A DNA stretch of 24,810 nt from a virus, in the IMG/VR virus record IMGVR_UViG_3300021962_000610, positions 1-24,810 of that record. One strand, given 5' to 3'. A program made the position numbers and the translations under genes. Under the pieces are notes generated by a model that worked only from the letters and a program-made list of their open reading frames with translations, did no database searches and was not told the origin of the DNA. Positions 20,820 to 24,810 of this stretch are shown here, one piece after another; the first letter of the stretch is position 1; the number at the start of each line of letters is the position of its first letter.

Positions 20820-21166
20820 AGATCTACCAATCCAGAAACAGTTCGTTGTTTTTTTAATTTTTCAAATTCTAAGATGTAATCAGTAGTCGATGCAAAATAT
20901 GCATCAAGGATTTTATCCATAAAATCACTGACGTCTTTTATTAGGATAGGATTTTGATTAACATCGAGAACGGGAACATTTTCTAATCGATTCTTTCTAA
21001 TTAAAAAATCAATAAAATTAATTAGATTACTATCAATGTAAAAAATTCCGCCGTCGTGCCCTATAGTAAGATTTGATTGAAGCTTATCCTTTAGAATCTT
21101 TATTTGAGATTCTAAAGTTTTTCTATAATTGGCAAAATCTAATGCTCGTTTTAATGTTTCATCCAT
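20816..21166 (-). CDS. Conserved small phage protein near the fibre genes, unknown
   Basis: The 116-residue product begins with a helix (MDETLKRALDFANYRKTLES), then GHDGGIFYIDSNLINFIDFL (36-55), PVLDVNQNPILIKDVSDFMD and a helical end with EFEKLKKQRTVSGLVDL. I recall proteins of this kind in marine T4-like phages near structural genes, with no assigned role. A hairpin lies three bases before its ATG and no ribosome binding site is visible there. Confidence 0.78.
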   Translation of the reverse strand: MDETLKRALDFANYRKTLESQIKILKDKLQSNLTIGHDGGIFYIDSNLINFIDFLIRKNRLENVPVLDVNQNPILIKDVSDFMDKILDAYFASTTDYILEFEKLKKQRTVSGLVDL

Positions 21167-21169
21167 GAT

Positions 21170-21195
21170 AGTACAGTCTGTTAATAAACTGTACT
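21170..21195 (-). promoter_or_regulatory. 8-bp hairpin just upstream of a start codon
   Basis: AGTACAGT (21170-21177) and ACTGTACT (21188-21195) are exact inverted repeats around a 10-base loop. On the - strand the fold ends three bases before the ATG of the 20816-21166 gene. No T-run follows, so it is not a standard terminator. Loop size and placement match the hairpin at 8632-8659. The rest of this 63-base gap holds CATAAATC (21221-21228, -), a poor late-promoter match. Confidence 0.5.
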
Positions 21196-21229
21196 TAGTG
21201 AGGATTTAGATATGCGTTGAGATTTATGA

Positions 21230-22171
21230 TTACGAACCAGTCCAATCGACTTGGCCGTAACCACCGGGACCGGGACCAACGATAGTATTAAAGCTCTTAC
21301 GCTGAGTTACCTGGCACTGAGCTAGGCCACCTGCACTGTCGCCGTAACCTACACCCTGGCCAATTGCTGTTCCACCGCTATAACTATCTCTAAATCTCAC
21401 AATAATGGTAACTTGAGAGGATAGACCGGGAACACCGTTATTGTTAACTGCGATTAGTTGAAGTTGATTTCCACTATAGCTTCCAGAACCATTTAATGTA
21501 TAGAATGCTCTTTCAGTGACGCCTGTTGCATAGTAGTCTGTGGCTCCAAAAAACTGAGGACCACCGTTTAAAGATTGATTAGCAGTATCGCAAATCGTTT
21601 GCCAGCTGTTCGAATGAGGAGCATTGTTTCCTGTAATAGATGGAGAAAATGTAGGTCTAACAAAGAAACCACCGCCCGCATTAAAGAAAGCGTTGGCGTC
21701 TGATGCTGTTGCAAATGAAATTACTGCGGAGTACTGAGCTTGAACGCTGAAAGTTATCGACTTAGGTGGCAATGCTGCTAGATTTGTTGGAATAGTATCT
21801 TCATATTCACCAACTGCTACTGAGAATCTTGAGCTATTAATAGTATCTGCTAGTGTATTATATGCATCATACGTAGACCATTGAATTGTACTATACAAAG
21901 CAACGTTAGTTAGTGTGCCACTTCCTGCCTGGTGTGTTCTTGCTTTCAGTATATCGAGACGCATAGCATCCCATTGTGATTCTCTTACCTTTGTATCTGT
22001 ATTTACAGCAACGTTTGACGCATCTAATGCAACACCATATCCGTACTGATATCTAGCAGAATATTGGGTGTCTCCGCTTGCTATGTAAGTTTGACCAGAA
22101 TCTAATACCCTGCCTGTCTTATTTCTTAAGGTATTCCAATCACTAACTGAAATTTTATCATATTGTGCCAC
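21230..22171 (-). CDS. Phage structural protein, probable tail-fibre component
   Basis: The 313-residue protein is rich in Ser, Thr, Gly, Asn and Gln with few charges or Cys, as usual in fibre or baseplate-associated proteins. It begins MAQYDKISVSDWNTLRNKTG and has a Gly-rich C-terminus (GYGDSAGGLAQ, VGPGPGGYGQVDW). A weak repeat of the 'Q.D..R..IL' type occurs near residue 70. Related structural proteins occur beside fibre genes in marine T4-likes as far as I recall. The start is GTG at 22171 with GGGAG (22179-22183, - strand) upstream. It follows the 604-residue fibre gene with a 13-base gap. Confidence 0.75.
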   Translation of the reverse strand: MAQYDKISVSDWNTLRNKTGRVLDSGQTYIASGDTQYSARYQYGYGVALDASNVAVNTDTKVRESQWDAMRLDILKARTHQAGSGTLTNVALYSTIQWSTYDAYNTLADTINSSRFSVAVGEYEDTIPTNLAALPPKSITFSVQAQYSAVISFATASDANAFFNAGGGFFVRPTFSPSITGNNAPHSNSWQTICDTANQSLNGGPQFFGATDYYATGVTERAFYTLNGSGSYSGNQLQLIAVNNNGVPGLSSQVTIIVRFRDSYSGGTAIGQGVGYGDSAGGLAQCQVTQRKSFNTIVGPGPGGYGQVDWTGS

Positions 22172-22184
22172 TATATACTCCCGA

Positions 22185-23999
22185 TCATAATATTACACAT
22201 TCTACTAATTTAATATCTTCATTATCGCTCGATTCTAGAGCTATTGCAAAAACATCATTTGAATGAGGGACTGCTGCTGAAGCACAACCATTATTTGCTG
22301 CGATGAGTCTATCACCCTTCTTAACTCTTCCTATAACCTTAACAGGCACACGTCCCTTTAATGCTATATATGTTCCTCCTTCAAGATCACTATTCATCTT
22401 GAACGCAGGTTTTTCGGAAACTGCTCCAATAGCACGTTGTCCCCAAGAGCTAGCAGTAACTTCCTTTTCTCCTCCGACTACAACAACTGTTCCGACAGCA
22501 TATTCCTGATCTGCTAGATATTTTTCTGCCAAGTCAGCATATCTAGCTGCTGTAGCTGTACCCTGGAACAATTCTGCGTCGATGTTTCCGTCTGAACTTC
22601 TAGCTACTACTGAAGTTTTATCAACTGCAACTGGCACACTTATGCTAGTTGAATAATATAAAGATCCAACCTTTAGTTGATCTGCCTTATCTGCTACACC
22701 CACGAACTGATTAGCAAAAACATTACCAGCTGCATTTCTAGAAACAATAGATGACTTATCAATCGAAGCTGGTATAGCAGTGCTATCACTCTTATTATTA
22801 AGTTTGTCAGCATTTCCAGCTGAACCTGTTACAGATCCAAAGATAGTAGCAGGATTATTTGAGTCACCGACAGTACCAAAAAACGATCCATAGAAGGATT
22901 TAGTTGAAGCGACAAACGCATTTGAGTCGTCAGACGCTTTAATATTTCCTTTATGGATACCGGTAGTATCACCGTAAACCATTGTTATAGGTGATTGTGA
23001 AGATCCTACATTAGTAGCGTATACATTTCTTAGATAAATGTCTCTATATTTGTAAGATGTACTACCAATATCGTATGTTAGACCTGCACCCGGAGCAATG
23101 CCCGAACTACTTACTATCATAATATCTCTGTCTACGCCACCATCCACGATCCTATGTATCATTTGACCAGGAGAATTTGTAGTTCTTCCCTTTTGATTTT
23201 CAAAAATTACATATTCGCCGCCTTGGATATAATTTCTAAATTCGCTATCTTGACCTACTTTTAGGCCAACGTCAGCAAAACTAACTTCTTGATTAAAGGT
23301 TGCATTAGTTTTTTGTATGTATTCGCTGGCCAACACTCCGCCTAATCTTAATGCATTAGAAGTAGTTCCCCAGAATCTCCAGTCGTTACTAGATTCACCA
23401 GTAGTTGCATTAGTATCAGGTAATGTTACACCCTTCTTTAGAGTACTGAACCCTGATATCCCTTCTGCAGGATCAATGACGAATGCTTGTTTGCTTATTA
23501 TCGCTACTACTGTATCTGCTACTAAAATTTTTAGAATAGCATAATTTGTATTAGTATCTTTTTCTTTTACAACTGACGCTTGGAAAGTCGAAGCCCCAAA
23601 CGCTGGCGCAGTTGGAGGGCCAATTAAAGTAAAGTCTGATCCGTTCCAGGCTTTTAATTGATTAGTACCAGTGTCAAACCAAAAATCTCCAGTAGCTAAA
23701 CCAGTAGGTGGAATATCTCCAATTTCACAACCGCCTGCTACCTTCCATCTAGCACCGTTATAAAATCTTAATTTCTTTGCACCGCTATCGTACCAAATCT
23801 GTCCATCAATCCTTTTAGGCGGTGCTGTGGTATTTGCAAAATTTTGAAGCAAATGTAGGAAGTTTTCGTTTTGAATTTCACCGTAACCGGCATAGTTTTT
23901 ACCCACAAATCTTATATCTGTAGATGTGTCTACTGTCCCTTCGTTGACAGTAGCTTTTAAAGTTCCGTTAAAATTATTAATTGGGTATGAATACGCCAT
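22185..23999 (-). CDS. Tail-fibre-like structural protein
   Basis: The 604-residue protein begins MAYSYPINNFNGTLKATVNE and has two related segments of the type RIDGQIWYDSGAKKLRFYNG (63-82) and ATGDFWFDTGTNQLKAWNGS (102-121), beta-strand repeats common at the base of phage fibres. The middle is Ser/Thr/Asn/Gly-rich with NVYATNVG- and GSVTGSAGNADKL-type repeats, where 'ADKL' and 'ADQL' recur (NADKLNNKSDS, KADQLKVGSLY). The C-terminus (YADLAEKYLADQEYAVGTVV, then GAVSEKPAFKMN and VPVKVIGRVKKGDRL) looks like the family's end domain. Such fibres mediate host adsorption. GGAG (24006-24009, -) sits six bases before the ATG and a late-promoter-like box lies just upstream. Confidence 0.85.
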   Translation of the reverse strand: MAYSYPINNFNGTLKATVNEGTVDTSTDIRFVGKNYAGYGEIQNENFLHLLQNFANTTAPPKRIDGQIWYDSGAKKLRFYNGARWKVAGGCEIGDIPPTGLATGDFWFDTGTNQLKAWNGSDFTLIGPPTAPAFGASTFQASVVKEKDTNTNYAILKILVADTVVAIISKQAFVIDPAEGISGFSTLKKGVTLPDTNATTGESSNDWRFWGTTSNALRLGGVLASEYIQKTNATFNQEVSFADVGLKVGQDSEFRNYIQGGEYVIFENQKGRTTNSPGQMIHRIVDGGVDRDIMIVSSSGIAPGAGLTYDIGSTSYKYRDIYLRNVYATNVGSSQSPITMVYGDTTGIHKGNIKASDDSNAFVASTKSFYGSFFGTVGDSNNPATIFGSVTGSAGNADKLNNKSDSTAIPASIDKSSIVSRNAAGNVFANQFVGVADKADQLKVGSLYYSTSISVPVAVDKTSVVARSSDGNIDAELFQGTATAARYADLAEKYLADQEYAVGTVVVVGGEKEVTASSWGQRAIGAVSEKPAFKMNSDLEGGTYIALKGRVPVKVIGRVKKGDRLIAANNGCASAAVPHSNDVFAIALESSDNEDIKLVECVIL

Positions 24000-24017
24000 T
24001 CTCTGCTCCGTTTTTAG

Positions 24018-24025
24018 TATTTATT
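24018..24025 (-). promoter_or_regulatory. Late-promoter-like box AATAAATA before the fibre gene
   Basis: On the - strand AATAAATA follows directly after the stop codon of the upstream gene and ends 18 bases before the fibre ATG at 23999. The space fits a late promoter with a very short leader that includes the GGAG ribosome binding site. It matches the boxes at 12023 and 12042. The fibre gene would be expected to be transcribed late. Confidence 0.5.
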
Positions 24026-24026
24026 C

Positions 24027-24509
24027 TTATACAATTTGATTAACACCGCGTTTTTTCTCGATTTCTGCTTTCTCTTCCTCGGTGCTAACCCAATGATATA
24101 CATCAGTATTAGAATAATTTTGCAATTTTGTCTGATGTTTTGTTCGCTGTGCATCCAGAAAATCTATCATTTCTTGAAATTCCGGTGTCAAATTTAAGGA
24201 AGGATTGGCTCGTAGCATACCAATAATGATATTAATCTGCTTGTGTACAGGATACTTGTCTATAATTTTTTGATTAGTACCGTACTTTACCAAAGATTCC
24301 GAAATAATAGGCTTTTGAAATCTATTTCTAATTTCGCCTGTTTCGTAATCTCCGTACCAAAATTCCCCAGCATCCTCATCTATATCAATAGATTTGATGT
24401 GAAATTTACTTTGAAAAGCCGGCTCGTTTCTAGGAGTATCATCTGTGACTTCCCCAATTAATGCTCCAGTGCTTTTTAAGAATATCAGTTCTCTTAACAA
24501 TTTTGCCAT
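24027..24509 (-). CDS. Conserved phage protein beside fibre genes, unknown
   Basis: The 160-residue product starts MAKLLRELIFLKSTGALIGE with GAGGAAT (24515-24521, - strand) upstream. It contains SIDIDEDAGEFWYGDYETGE (40-59), a Tyr/Asp-rich strand pair, then a helix with HKQINIIIGMLRANPSLNLT, EMIDFLDAQRTKHQTKLQ and an acidic/basic tail. It looks like a small structural or assembly protein given its position, though no motif shows this. Nine bases separate it from the preceding oxygenase gene. Confidence 0.72.
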   Translation of the reverse strand: MAKLLRELIFLKSTGALIGEVTDDTPRNEPAFQSKFHIKSIDIDEDAGEFWYGDYETGEIRNRFQKPIISESLVKYGTNQKIIDKYPVHKQINIIIGMLRANPSLNLTPEFQEMIDFLDAQRTKHQTKLQNYSNTDVYHWVSTEEEKAEIEKKRGVNQIV

Positions 24510-24518
24510 TTTTATTCC

Positions 24519-24810
24519 TCACAATCCCCAATGTAAAACTAAGCTATACTTGGGTCTTTCGTCCTGTTCAATCTTAGTAACTTCATGTTCTATATGTATT
24601 GGCATATCTAACATTGCTCCCGGTTCTTCTTCGACTAGGTGTGCACCGGTTTCATCATAGTAAACAAAGTGAGGTTTATCACTTCTTAAGAAAATTAATT
24701 TAAATTTCCAATAACCGCCTGCACTATCTCTATGTCGTAATAGATAATCACCCGGATCATATCTATTGATAACAAATCCTTCTATGTCATCTTTATCGTC
24801 TGGTATAGTT
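24519..24810 (-). CDS. 2OG-Fe(II) oxygenase, C-terminal part (runs off the window)
   Basis: On the - strand an open frame enters from the right edge and ends with TGA at 24519-24521. The visible 96 residues read NRYDPGDYLLRHRDSAGGYW, then FKLIFLRSDKPHFVYYDETG, PGAMLDMPIHIEHEVTKIEQ and RPKYSLVLHWGL at the end. HRD gives the HxD iron ligands, IEHEV the distal His, and RPKYS the 2-oxoglutarate Arg, in the right order for a prolyl-hydroxylase-like domain. Substrate unknown. It is unrelated in close sequence to the oxygenase at 5033, so the phage carries at least two. The start codon is outside the window. Confidence 0.75.
   Translation of the reverse strand, partial: TIPDDKDDIEGFVINRYDPGDYLLRHRDSAGGYWKFKLIFLRSDKPHFVYYDETGAHLVEEEPGAMLDMPIHIEHEVTKIEQDERPKYSLVLHWGL

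Overview
The window looks like a piece of a tailed-phage genome, most likely a T4-superfamily myovirus of marine type (cyanophage or pelagiphage relatives). The reasons are AT-rich DNA, densely packed genes with ATGA/TAATG overlaps, a phage FEN-type 5'-3' exonuclease, tail-fibre-like structural proteins, many small proteins of the kind seen in marine T4-likes, and T4-late-promoter-like boxes (AATAAATA/GATAAATA) in the few intergenic gaps. I see no tRNA, rRNA, CRISPR array or integrase. The calls rest on motif recognition by eye. The host is inferred, not shown.

Region 1 (1-10792, + strand) is one long run of overlapping genes. Its first half is rich in nucleotide and base metabolism: a 5'-truncated gene that may be a QueD-type pterin synthase, a small basic protein, a GT-B glycosyltransferase, FolE (GTP cyclohydrolase I, TTG start), a stand-alone MBD4-like HhH-GPD DNA glycosylase, a cupin, a type I phosphoribosyltransferase, a HIT protein, several miniproteins (one with a CDGSH-like iron-sulfur motif, one AbrB/MazE-like), a 2OG-Fe(II) oxygenase and QueE. 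FolE and QueE are two steps of 7-deazaguanine (preQ0) synthesis, which marine phages use to modify DNA or tRNA. The oxygenase gene sits between two perfect 47-bp copies of the queE 5' end, so it looks like a recent insertion that left a 27-codon queE relic upstream and a complete queE downstream. The second half holds the exonuclease and eight unassigned small phage proteins. The run ends at a strong intrinsic terminator (10852-10878) that lies inside the 3' end of the opposing gene.

Region 2 (10787-21166) is an accessory sugar and decoration island on both strands. A UDP-glucose/GDP-mannose dehydrogenase-family enzyme (-) diverges from three + genes: two relatives of a phage glycosyltransferase-like family flanking an SGNH hydrolase. 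Then come - strand genes for a radical SAM protein, two tandem paralogous glycosyltransferases (one with a degenerate extra N-terminal domain), an unknown protein, and two more GT-A-like proteins with DxD motifs. The dehydrogenase/+ operon divide contains a perfect 10-bp inverted repeat whose arms are two face-to-face late-promoter-like boxes.

Region 3 (20816-24810, - strand) is structural: a small conserved protein, two tail-fibre/structural proteins, a small conserved protein, and the C-terminal part of a second 2OG-Fe(II) oxygenase that runs off the window. The island next to the fibre genes suggests that the sugar enzymes modify virion or host-surface glycans; this is inference from position and family.
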